This document shows positions 1 to 8,217 of a stretch of 24,748 bases of DNA, piece by piece; position 1 is the first letter of the stretch, and the number at the start of each line of letters is the position of its first letter. The stretch lies in contig CALHRB010000259.1 in the NCBI GenBank assembly GCA_938038165.1, positions 1 to 24,748 on the forward strand, read 5' to 3'. The notes below the pieces were generated by a model. It searched no databases and had not been told where the DNA came from. It saw only the letters and a program-made list of their open reading frames with translations. Source of the stretch: Candidatus Kapaibacterium sp. (GTDB lineage Bacteria > Bacteroidota > Ignavibacteria > Kapaibacteriales > UBA2268). Both the position numbers and the translations under genes were made by a program.

Positions 1-1
1 A

Positions 2-490
2 CGAATAAGAAAATCTTTAGCATCTGAACTGCTAAACAAAGTTGTTGACCTCTCTCCTGCTTTTTTCGAACGACTTGTAGTTGAACTTTTAGTTAAAATG
101 GGTTACGGTGGTTCAATCAAAGATGCAGGAAAAGCAATGGGTAAAAGCGGTGACGAAGGAATAGACGGAACAATTAAAGAAGATAAACTTGGACTTGACA
201 TCATTTACATCCAAGCCAAGCGTTGGAGACCAGGAAATGTTGTTGGACGACCTGAACTTCAAAGATTCATTGGTGCACTTGCCGGACAAGGAGCCAAAAA
301 AGGAATTTTTATAACGACATCAAATTTCACTAAGGATGCATTGGAATACACACCGAGAAATGAAACAAAAATTGTGCTCATAGACGGTGAACAGTTGGCT
401 CAACTAATGATTGACTATAATCTTGGTTGCACAACACAGCAGACTTATGAACTTAAAAAAATTGACAACGACTATTTTGGAGAAGAATAA
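2..490 (+). CDS. mrr: Mrr-type restriction endonuclease, C-terminal part (5' end outside window)
   Basis: The frame is open from base 2 to the TAA at 488-490, giving 162 residues. The apparent ATG at 98 is internal, because the conserved family segment SPAFFERLVVELLVKMGYGG runs straight through it. Mrr is a type IV-like endonuclease that cuts modified or foreign DNA. The PD-(D/E)xK-like core is visible: GDEGIDG with the metal-binding Asp, then IIYIQAKRW with the Q-x-K pair, then a GALAGQGAKKGIFITTS segment typical of the Mrr_cat fold. The N-terminal winged-helix part, usually about 130 residues, lies outside the window. An attC-like hairpin starts 24 bases after the stop, so the gene may be a mobile cassette. 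The family assignment is firm; completeness of the gene cannot be judged. Confidence 0.93.
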   Translation, partial: RIRKSLASELLNKVVDLSPAFFERLVVELLVKMGYGGSIKDAGKAMGKSGDEGIDGTIKEDKLGLDIIYIQAKRWRPGNVVGRPELQRFIGALAGQGAKKGIFITTSNFTKDALEYTPRNETKIVLIDGEQLAQLMIDYNLGCTTQQTYELKKIDNDYFGEE

Positions 491-513
491 AACATACGGA
501 CAGACAGAAGGCT

Positions 514-618
514 AGCACCCAACAGCGGTTCGTATGACAGTTTTGTGGTAGGTTCAAGTTCAGTTTTTCGATTGAACATTTGTGCTAAAAGTCCGCCACT
601 ACCCCAAGCCGCGGTACC
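514..618 (+). repeat. attC-like imperfect hairpin, right end missing
   Basis: The segment folds into a long imperfect hairpin. Outer arms are CAGCGGTT (523-530) and AAGCCGCGG (606-614). Next come TGGTAG (546-551) against CTACCCCA (599-606), and an inner stem GTTCA (558-562) / TGAAC (573-577). ACCCAAC at 517-523 fits the R'' core RYYYAAC of integron attC sites and sits just downstream of a gene end, as expected of a cassette. The partner R' box (GTTRRRY, here expected as GTTGGGT after 618) is absent; the sequence turns into AT-rich DNA. This is a degenerate or truncated attC, or a related dispersed hairpin repeat. Confidence 0.5.
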
Positions 619-784
619 TTTATCAAAATTTTAAAACAAATAATAATCGTTATAACAAAAACAACACTAATTTTTATTCTGATTTCATATTTAGCTTTTA
701 ACTTGTTTGAAAAACAATGAGATTCTTGTAAAAAGGAATTAGATAGCCTAATTATAGTCTTCATCATCTTTTTTTACCTTGAAC
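619..784. other. AT-rich spacer, no gene recognised
   Basis: Between the attC-like hairpin and the terminator of the large surface-protein gene nothing coding is convincing. A 60-codon reverse frame here (585-767) is low-complexity, has no ribosome binding site that I can see, and ends inside the hairpin repeat. Confidence 0.5.
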
Positions 785-825
785 ACAAAAAAAGAGGCTG
801 CCTTTGTGAGACAGCCCCTTTTGTT
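785..825 (-). terminator. Rho-independent terminator of the 1859-aa surface-protein gene
   Basis: Arms at 790-800 (AAAAGAGGCTG) and 812-822 (CAGCCCCTTTT) pair on the minus strand with one G-U wobble and an 11-base loop. On that strand the stem is followed by a T run (complement of the A run at 787-793). It lies 20 bases past the stop codon of the surface protein. Confidence 0.85.
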
Positions 826-844
826 TTTAGCACTAATCTAAATC

Positions 845-3800
845 TTACTTGACAATCTGGATTTGATTGCTGTAAGTTTGATTACCAATCTTCAAGACAT
901 AATTGTAAGCACCGTTTGCAAGTGATGCAGTGTTGAACTTCACTTCGTGAGTTCCTGCGTTTGCATAACCATTATAGAGGTTCATAACGGCTTTACCATT
1001 AATGTCATAGAGAGTAATGTCAATATTGGCACCTTCAGCCAAAGTGTAGAAGAATTTAGCTTCGAAGTTTGATGGATTTGGAGAAGCACTGCTTAGCCAG
1101 TTTGCTCCTGCGTCGTCCATTCTAACTTCAACTTCATTGCTGTAAGAATATTTGCCATCAACATCAAGCATCTTCAGTCTGTAGATATAGGTATTACCTA
1201 ACTGAACATCTCTGTCAACGACTGGACCATAGTTTCTTACAACATTACTTGTACCAGCAGCTTTTTCTTCTGCAATTTTTCTGAACTGAGATTTTCCAGC
1301 TTCATTTGCTGTAGCTTTTTCGATTTCGAATCTGTCAGTATTAAATTCACTGGCGGTTGTCCAGTTAATATTAACTCTGTTACCGGCAGGTTGAGCATCA
1401 AAGCTTAGCAATTCAACTGGGATAATGGTTCCGCCATTCTTTTCTACGAAGTCAATCAAACCTCTGAAGAGAAGTGTAGCATTGCCCCAATGTCTCCAAT
1501 CAGAACCAACTAGAACAACGTTCTTTGTCAATGTTGTTGTAGCAACACCGGCAACACTGTCTTTTGGTGCTGCTGTGTGATTAATATAATAACCAGCTGC
1601 CAACGGGAGACCTTCGCCTTCGCTGTAAACTGCCATTAAACCTGAATAAGGTGGAGCATCGCCGGTAAAGCCAGTTGACTTGATTGGAATAACCAGATCT
1701 CTGGCAATAGCCCAGCCACTTATAGCATTGTTATTGTTATTACCATTAACTCCTAATGGATTTTCTGGTGCAACATTGCTTGCTCTGAGGATGTTATTGA
1801 CAAAGTCTAAGTCTTTGTTTGCATTGTTTTGGCTGTGTTGTCTGACCATTTCTTGGCTGGCAATCAATAGATTCTTCTTTTCGATCTGATTGCCTTCGTC
1901 AAGGAACCTTCTGATATCAATTCTCTCGTATCTTGTCATTGGTTTATCATTTCCATCAGACCATACCATTGTGCGGTAAATCGGATAATTGACGGCTTTT
2001 GGTTCCCAACCCTTACGATCGAATACGTCATAGTCGTATTTACCGTCAACGGGATTGATAAACCATCCAAGATTATTGAATATTCTGATAACGGTGTCAG
2101 CATTCAATCTACCGGCTTTAACGTCCTGAGTTGAATTTTCATCAATGTTAATCATACTATTTTCAGCAGAGAGAATTAATCTCATTGTTGATTTTTGTAT
2201 GTAGAACCTTACAACTTTTGTTACAATGTTATTTGCATTGTATTCATCAGATTGTAATGAAACTTCGAGTTTGTATTTAGGTGTAACATTGGCTGTCATT
2301 GACCTGAATTGAGCAGGCACAACATATGGCGGTGTTGTCCCGACTAAGTCAGCATAGGTTTTCGGAATAAAGTCAATTCCAATGCCATCAGCCAAACCGA
2401 AAGCAACCTCGATTGATTCCATTGATGGAATTTCAGTTTCGACTTCAACTGGAAGGAATTCTGATGTAGTTGAATAACCACCCATTGGTAATTCTCTATA
2501 TGCTCTAACAGTAACTTTAACACCTGATTGGAGCAAGTTACCATTGTTTCTGATTTGTGCTTTAACTTCAATTGGAGCTGGTGCCATAATATACTCAGCA
2601 TCCGAGAAGATACCGGTATTGGCTTTATAAGCAGATGGCTCGGTTATACCAAGCAATTCAACATCAAGAATATACATTCTTCCATCAAATTCGCTTGCAC
2701 CGACATCATATCTTTGACCTGCACCACCACGAACATTACCGTCAATATCGTGAGTAACCAGTGAAATTCTGTTTCCACGATTATTAAGCAATGAACCGAG
2801 AGGAGCTTGAGGAGTCATATTGATTCTTAGTTTTTGGTTTGGCTCTGTACCAATATAGGTAAGATCCTGAGTAAAATTACCAAAAACTGAATTAATGTCT
2901 TGTTTTGTCCAATTTCTCCATTGAGCTAATGTGAGTAAGTCGTCTTTTGCACCTAAGTCAACGATAGAACCATTTTTATCGAGTTCTATAAATCTTGCAA
3001 CGCCACCGCCTGAGTTTTGTGTTGCCCAGAATACGTTTCTGTCTGACATTAAGCTACCATCTTTTGGTAACTGTCCTTGTAGGAAGATTGCAGCATAAGC
3101 GGGGCTTGTTTGATCAACATCGTTATCGAGCAATGCGATAGCATTATTAAAGAATTGAGCACCTTTAACCTGCTGGAGACCGATACCAACAACTGCTCCG
3201 GTATTCATCAAGCCACCATCACCACCCATAATGACGGTGTTATTAATAACTTTGTCATTTCGTGAATAGTAATCTTGATAGAATGGAGTAACAAGCTCAG
3301 TAACCCAATTTGAATTTGGTTGCCTTTGAGTAAACAGATGGATGCCTGCTCTGCTAGCAGTAGTATTTGTTACACTAATACCCCAGATTGCGTTATTTGT
3401 GATAACGAATCCTTCTTCGATGTCAGGGAAATAGGCCTGACCACCAGCTGGTTTCGGGAATAAGTTTCTGTCCTGTCTGATTCTGATGCCAGTTGCCATT
3501 GATGATGCGGTAACGTTGCTGATCTCATTTGCATTTAATTTAATACCAACGTTATTATAGCCTTTGTAACTGCTTGTACCGTCACCACCAACAATAATAC
3601 CAGCTGCATCAGCAGTGCCTGTAACGGTATGAATTCTGTTCCCTCTTACGTTTGTGTTTTCTTCATAACCAAGATAGATACCAGCTCTGCAAATATCATA
3701 GATTCTGTTGTTGCTGATTTCGTTGTTTTTGTTGTACCATCTTCTGTAAACAGCGTCATTTTCCATCCAGAGTGGACCAATACCTAGTGAGAGAACACCG

Positions 3801-6424
3801 TAACCAAATCCATAGATTTCGTTTCCGCTGATAATGTTGTTTACGTTTGGAATAGTATCAACTCTGATAAGCTGAGCAGTTTCTCTTTCTCTTTCGTTGA
3901 ATTCGTCTCCGAATAAGCTATTTCTGTTGACAACGCCTGCTGAATAGCTGAAACGTTGAGAGCCTGATTGAAGTGTATCAGCCTGAGTTCTGAAGCCGTT
4001 TACCTGGTTATACAGTGTCATTGGCAACCAGGTGTTGCACTTAATTGATGGAGTAGCATTCTCGATAACGCAATTCTTGATCGAGATATTTGTTGAACCT
4101 CTGCCAAGATAAATTGCGGCACCGTGAACTGTTGAATAACTTTGTAATCTGAATTTGATTGCTTTTTGGCTGCCACCATCAAATGTTATATAACCCATTG
4201 AATTTGCATATTTCTTTGCAAATTGTCCGTAACTTTGGTACTGATTGTATAATGAGTATGGATTTGCTGGGTTTAATGACTGACCGAACTGAATACCCTT
4301 ACCATTGGCAGATTGCAAATTAATCGTAACTCCGCCTTTTGTCAAAGATCTCTGAGTTGAGGGTTTGAAAGTAATTGTGTTGTAAGTTCTTGTGTCAGTG
4401 TTATAACCACTATTGATGATGTAAGTTGTGAAATCCCAGGCAGGTTGATCAGGTCTTTGTGATTTAACTGTGTAGTTTGCATCTGTAAATTCAAAAACGA
4501 CTGAACCTGCTAAACCACGATAGTAAAGGGCGTTCATAGCTGAATCAATTGTTGGGAAGTTTCTAGGTCCGGAATTTGTTGTTCCAATTGTGTATGTTCC
4601 AACTAAACCGCCTTCAACCGAGAAATAAATGCAAAGTGTATCATCACTTCTAACTACATCCTCGATATGATTAATGATTAAGCAAGCCATATAATCGCCA
4701 GTTTCTTTGATTTCCATCGGATCGAAATACTCTACTTTTGTATTGTATTTACCCGCGGGGATATCTTGGACAATTATGTTGCTGGTATAAACTGGTTGAG
4801 TTGTATTTGGTAATTTAAAAACGTTCAATTTTGCTGGAACGTCAGAAGCATCTCCAACGCCAAGGTTTTTGAATTCACCAACTGGAATAATTGGTCTGTT
4901 TCCAAGAATTGTTTCTCCCTGCTTTGGTTTCAAAATAGCATTAGAAGCTAACTGAATTTCATAAGCAATTTCGAAGTAATAGGGATTGTCGTCAGGTCTT
5001 GGAAGGTGATCGTTGTAGTCTTCCTGATCAATAGCATCCTGAAGGTCACAATCAACCTGAACCCTATAGATACCTATTTCATTTGTTCTGAAATTCGGAA
5101 AATCAACATCAACTTTTTGCCCTGGGGACAAAGCAACATCTTTTGGATTATTGTAGGCATCATATTGATATACTTGGTTATAAACCAAGGAACCGCTTTG
5201 ATTCCAGATTCTGACTCTTCCTTCGAATTGTCTAATAACATTTAGACCAACGTTCTGGAATGTAGCAGAAACTTTGATGGTCTGACCTCTCAAATATTTC
5301 AGATACCTTGGAGCAGCATTTGATTTTGGTGATACAATGTCTCTAACTGAAAGATCATTGTCCCAGGAAACTGTGAACGAACTGTATGCTTCACCGGGGC
5401 AGCCTGCTCCGGAAACAGCTATGCCAAGTCTGTATTCACCACCGCTTGTAGCAAGGAAAGTTCCATTGTCATCAACGGCATACCTTCCTCTTGCTCTTGA
5501 GAATGTAACTGTTTGAAGGTTGCTGATATTGACATTAGGTGAACCTGTTGCAGGATCAAGAGCTTCATAAACAACTTCTGTTGATGGTAATGGACCAACA
5601 ATCCTATAAGTCATAATAGAGCCTGAGGGTTGAACCGAACCAAGTTTTACGCTCGGCTTTTTGAAATTGATCAGTGGGGTTGTCGTGCCTGTTCTGGCTC
5701 TTGTCTCTCCGTTATATTTTTCGTTTGCATAAAGAATGGCTTCAGCTGCAGGGAAAAATTCTTCCAAATCGGGAAGTAGATTAACTATATAATCTTCAGT
5801 TTCACCATAGTCATAATTATAATCATAGTAACCGGGATAGTTGTACCAATACCCGTTTCTGCAGGCATTAGCGCCCTGATCATAATAAATCGAGGTCATC
5901 AACCTCAACATTGTTCTGCCGGGTGTTGCCTGGCAGGGAACAGTAATGTTGAAAGTAATATTAGCAGAATAAGAGCCATATTGATATGTATAAACTGAAC
6001 CATAGTATTCAGTTAAACCACCAGCATTGGCAAATACTGCGTTTTGGTTCCAGTCAATGAACAACCTTGTGTACCAATAGTAGTATGGATAGTTCGTATT
6101 GACAGTAGCTACAATTTTGTAAGCATTACCCAGCTTTAGGTTCATCATTTCACCAGTATTTATATAGCAACCTTCGTCGCCTGATGTTCTGGAGAATACC
6201 ACCTGATTGGTTTGGGTATGAATTACTTCTACTTTAGAAAAATAGTTGTAATAGGAATAGCAATAAAAATATTGCTGTGACTCTGTGCTTTGGGGGGGCC
6301 AGGGAACACAGTATCCCGACGGTTGTGCCAGCAAATTGCTGTTGCTAATCCAACCGATTAGAGCTACCGCAATAAATGCAAGCAGTCTCGATATCAGTTT
6401 TGGATTTTGTGCCGAATGTTTCAT
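845..6424 (-). CDS. Large secreted T9SS surface protein with GEVED domain and parallel beta-helix
   Basis: An 1859-aa exported protein. Residues 1-33 form a signal peptide (hydrophobic LLAFIAVALIGW, ending in LLAQ). Residues about 100-215 are a GEVED-type module ending in the signature GETEDYIVNL, with very Tyr-rich loops. Ig/CARDB-like beta-sandwich segments follow to about 610. Residues about 610-1240 contain repeated short N-N-x-I-x-G/S-N-x-I rungs typical of a right-handed parallel beta-helix. A further CARDB-like segment (1255-1400) and an unassigned alpha/beta stretch (1415-1660) precede an FnIII-like IPVELLSFDA module. Residues about 1775-1859 are a T9SS type A sorting domain (SASPNPS...ending QIQIVK). 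The protein is therefore expected to be exported by T9SS and anchored or released at the cell surface; adhesion or polymer binding is plausible but unproven. The start is supported by AGGAG at 6431-6435, 6 bases upstream. The gene is monocistronic with its own terminator. Confidence 0.9.
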   Translation of the reverse strand: MKHSAQNPKLISRLLAFIAVALIGWISNSNLLAQPSGYCVPWPPQSTESQQYFYCYSYYNYFSKVEVIHTQTNQVVFSRTSGDEGCYINTGEMMNLKLGNAYKIVATVNTNYPYYYWYTRLFIDWNQNAVFANAGGLTEYYGSVYTYQYGSYSANITFNITVPCQATPGRTMLRLMTSIYYDQGANACRNGYWYNYPGYYDYNYDYGETEDYIVNLLPDLEEFFPAAEAILYANEKYNGETRARTGTTTPLINFKKPSVKLGSVQPSGSIMTYRIVGPLPSTEVVYEALDPATGSPNVNISNLQTVTFSRARGRYAVDDNGTFLATSGGEYRLGIAVSGAGCPGEAYSSFTVSWDNDLSVRDIVSPKSNAAPRYLKYLRGQTIKVSATFQNVGLNVIRQFEGRVRIWNQSGSLVYNQVYQYDAYNNPKDVALSPGQKVDVDFPNFRTNEIGIYRVQVDCDLQDAIDQEDYNDHLPRPDDNPYYFEIAYEIQLASNAILKPKQGETILGNRPIIPVGEFKNLGVGDASDVPAKLNVFKLPNTTQPVYTSNIIVQDIPAGKYNTKVEYFDPMEIKETGDYMACLIINHIEDVVRSDDTLCIYFSVEGGLVGTYTIGTTNSGPRNFPTIDSAMNALYYRGLAGSVVFEFTDANYTVKSQRPDQPAWDFTTYIINSGYNTDTRTYNTITFKPSTQRSLTKGGVTINLQSANGKGIQFGQSLNPANPYSLYNQYQSYGQFAKKYANSMGYITFDGGSQKAIKFRLQSYSTVHGAAIYLGRGSTNISIKNCVIENATPSIKCNTWLPMTLYNQVNGFRTQADTLQSGSQRFSYSAGVVNRNSLFGDEFNERERETAQLIRVDTIPNVNNIISGNEIYGFGYGVLSLGIGPLWMENDAVYRRWYNKNNEISNNRIYDICRAGIYLGYEENTNVRGNRIHTVTGTADAAGIIVGGDGTSSYKGYNNVGIKLNANEISNVTASSMATGIRIRQDRNLFPKPAGGQAYFPDIEEGFVITNNAIWGISVTNTTASRAGIHLFTQRQPNSNWVTELVTPFYQDYYSRNDKVINNTVIMGGDGGLMNTGAVVGIGLQQVKGAQFFNNAIALLDNDVDQTSPAYAAIFLQGQLPKDGSLMSDRNVFWATQNSGGGVARFIELDKNGSIVDLGAKDDLLTLAQWRNWTKQDINSVFGNFTQDLTYIGTEPNQKLRINMTPQAPLGSLLNNRGNRISLVTHDIDGNVRGGAGQRYDVGASEFDGRMYILDVELLGITEPSAYKANTGIFSDAEYIMAPAPIEVKAQIRNNGNLLQSGVKVTVRAYRELPMGGYSTTSEFLPVEVETEIPSMESIEVAFGLADGIGIDFIPKTYADLVGTTPPYVVPAQFRSMTANVTPKYKLEVSLQSDEYNANNIVTKVVRFYIQKSTMRLILSAENSMINIDENSTQDVKAGRLNADTVIRIFNNLGWFINPVDGKYDYDVFDRKGWEPKAVNYPIYRTMVWSDGNDKPMTRYERIDIRRFLDEGNQIEKKNLLIASQEMVRQHSQNNANKDLDFVNNILRASNVAPENPLGVNGNNNNNAISGWAIARDLVIPIKSTGFTGDAPPYSGLMAVYSEGEGLPLAAGYYINHTAAPKDSVAGVATTTLTKNVVLVGSDWRHWGNATLLFRGLIDFVEKNGGTIIPVELLSFDAQPAGNRVNINWTTASEFNTDRFEIEKATANEAGKSQFRKIAEEKAAGTSNVVRNYGPVVDRDVQLGNTYIYRLKMLDVDGKYSYSNEVEVRMDDAGANWLSSASPNPSNFEAKFFYTLAEGANIDITLYDINGKAVMNLYNGYANAGTHEVKFNTASLANGAYNYVLKIGNQTYSNQIQIVK

Positions 6425-6629
6425 AAAACACTCCTTTTTAATTTGTTTAACACTAGTTAATTAAATATATAATTTTTTAAAACTGTTTATCTTTTCCAAA
6501 CAACTATTTTAACAGATAATTCGTATAAATGTTACAAAAGTTTTAGACCTGAATTTTCCTGATAATTTTTTTGTTAAAATAACCTAATTTGTTAATTTTC
6601 AAAGATAAATCTAATTAAAAGGTAATAAA

Positions 6630-6736
6630 TTTACACTATAAAATGTGTCAATTTTTTTACATACTGTAAAATTTTTTTTACTTTTATCTATAAAAGTGTG
6701 TAATTTTTTACACACTCTGTAAATGTTTACACACTT
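6630..6736. promoter_or_regulatory. Cluster of palindromic operator-like elements in a divergent spacer
   Basis: Within the 408-bp spacer between the surface-protein gene (-) and aspartate kinase (+) four symmetrical elements lie close together. (1) A 16-mer at 6633-6648 with ACAC/GTGT ends and an AT-rich centre, close to the NrdR box. (2) TTTTACA (6655-6661), 3 bases, then TGTAAAA (6665-6671). (3) AGTGTGTAA (6695-6703), four T, then TTACACACT (6708-6716), a perfect 9-bp inverted repeat. (4) A further direct copy of TTACACACT at 6727-6735. The repeated TGTGTAA half-site suggests binding of a dimeric regulator; which one is unknown. The rest of the spacer is AT-rich; near the surface-protein start it also holds the small palindrome TTAAC-ACTA-GTTAA at about 6443-6456. 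Confidence 0.5.
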
Positions 6737-6804
6737 CTCTTTTTTTAATGACACCAAGGCATTCATTTATAAATTTAAGCTCACTTAAATCAAAAAAAAT
6801 TCAT

Positions 6805-6812
6805 TATTTTTG
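6805..6812 (+). promoter_or_regulatory. Bacteroidota-type -7 element upstream of aspartate kinase
   Basis: TATTTTTG matches the TAnnTTTG -7 consensus of Bacteroidota sigma-ABfr promoters exactly and ends 20 bases before the ATG. No good -33 TTG is visible. A GAGGT ribosome-binding site follows at 6824-6828. Confidence 0.45.
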
Positions 6813-6832
6813 TAAAAAATTTTGAGGTAAAA

Positions 6833-8155
6833 ATGATAGTAATGAAATTTGGTGGCTCTGTATTAAAGAATAAACAGGGTTTTTTTAAGATGGCTGAAGT
6901 TTTGACTGCTTATAAAAATAAGCCTGTTACAATAGTTGTGTCTGCCCTTTCGAAATCAACAAGTATGCTAAAAGAATCAGCATTGCTTGCAGAAAGCGGC
7001 ATCCAGACAAAGGCTTTTGATTTAATTAATAAGTTTATCGAAGAACATAAATCAATCAGAGATTCCATAATTAAAGAAAAAAAGTATATAAAGGAACTCG
7101 ATGAGCTGTATAATAATTCTTTCGAGGATCTGAAGAAATATATTTCAAGTGTTTCCATTACGCAGGAATTATCTCCAAGAATAACTGACATAATTCTTAG
7201 CTACGGTGAACTTTTAGCCCTGCATACTACTAATTTTTTCCTCCTGGAGCTTGGTTATAAAGTAACTTGCATTGATGCGAAAAAATTGATTACTACGAAT
7301 TCAAACTTTGGAAAAGCAATTCCAGATTTAGCAGAAACTGAAAAAAACATTGATATTCTGATACCACCAGAATCAAGGAACAAAGGTTTTTTTCTCACTC
7401 AAGGATTTGTCGGAGCAACCAAAGATGGCGACACAACAACAATGGGCATCGAAAGCTCGAATCTTACGGCTGTCCTTCTTGCTAAAATACTGAATGCCAA
7501 AGAGTTGATTTTATGGACTGATGTTAAAGGGATAAGAACAGCAGACCCAAAGATAGTCAACAATACCAAACTAATATCATCTTTAAGTTTCGAAGAAGCA
7601 AGAATTTTATCAGATAACGGACTTAAATTGATTTATCCGGATATGCTTGACTTAGCTGAATCTTCAAATCTTTCGATAACATACAAGTCTGCAAATTATC
7701 CAACTGGTGGAACTTCTGTCATTTCCTCTGAAAAATCCTCAAAGAAAATTTCTGTTATACTTTTAACCAAGAAATTAACTTTCCTTAAATATATGAATGA
7801 CAAAAATTCAAATAATTATAAAATCAGCAATCCTATTAATGACAATCATATAAAAATGTTTTATAGATTTCCTGACTCAATATCTTTCTTATATGAAAAT
7901 AAGGCAGGAAAAAAAATTAATCATAATTCGACCGAAAAGATATTTAAGGGCAATTTAAGCCTTATCACAATAATAAACGCTTATCCCGAAATACTTCAAT
8001 ACGTAATGAAACAGAAGGATTTGTTCAAGGATGAATTGATTTTCCAGCTCGATTATGATAATAACTCAAATACTTTTCATATAATTTTATCCGACTCAGT
8101 TTCGGAAAATATGGTTTTGAGGCTCCACAAATTTATTTTTGATGGAATCATATAA
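6833..8155 (+). CDS. Aspartate kinase, divergent, monofunctional
   Basis: A 440-aa protein of the amino-acid kinase family, expected to phosphorylate L-aspartate as the first step towards lysine, threonine and methionine. The N-terminal MKFGGS ATP-binding motif is at residues 4-9. SYGELLA follows near 124, the GFVGATKDGDTTTMG substrate loop near 190, and DVKGIRTADPKIV around 229-241. Where most family members have the RGGSDYTA type of motif this one reads IESSNLTA, so the conserved Asp is Asn and the Gly pair is lost. The C-terminal ~150 residues are a weakly conserved regulatory part, with an ACT-like ending (LRLHKFIFDG). Length fits a LysC-type enzyme. The start is chosen by GAGGT four bases upstream and the -7 box. 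It is a single gene, convergent with the next. An altered or lost activity cannot be excluded. Confidence 0.85.
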   Translation: MIVMKFGGSVLKNKQGFFKMAEVLTAYKNKPVTIVVSALSKSTSMLKESALLAESGIQTKAFDLINKFIEEHKSIRDSIIKEKKYIKELDELYNNSFEDLKKYISSVSITQELSPRITDIILSYGELLALHTTNFFLLELGYKVTCIDAKKLITTNSNFGKAIPDLAETEKNIDILIPPESRNKGFFLTQGFVGATKDGDTTTMGIESSNLTAVLLAKILNAKELILWTDVKGIRTADPKIVNNTKLISSLSFEEARILSDNGLKLIYPDMLDLAESSNLSITYKSANYPTGGTSVISSEKSSKKISVILLTKKLTFLKYMNDKNSNNYKISNPINDNHIKMFYRFPDSISFLYENKAGKKINHNSTEKIFKGNLSLITIINAYPEILQYVMKQKDLFKDELIFQLDYDNNSNTFHIILSDSVSENMVLRLHKFIFDGII

Positions 8156-8165
8156 TAACATTATT

Positions 8166-8194
8166 AAGTTATTCTTTTTTCAAATGTATAACTT
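8166..8194. terminator. Weak AT-rich hairpin between convergent genes
   Basis: AAGTTAT (8166-8172) and ATAACTT (8188-8194) form a 7-bp stem with a 15-base loop in the 62-bp gap between the convergent aspartate kinase and aldehyde dehydrogenase genes. It has no strong U tract; its position is the main support. Confidence 0.3.
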
Positions 8195-8217
8195 TTAAAA
8201 CTAAAATAAGATATTTT

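Noticed and set aside
585..767. 60-codon minus-strand frame after the Mrr gene
   Set aside because: Low-complexity Ile/Lys-rich product, no ribosome-binding site, ends within the attC-like hairpin; probably chance.
6633..6648. Firm NrdR-box assignment
   Set aside because: NrdR boxes usually occur as pairs upstream of nrd genes; only one near-match is present and the neighbours are unrelated.
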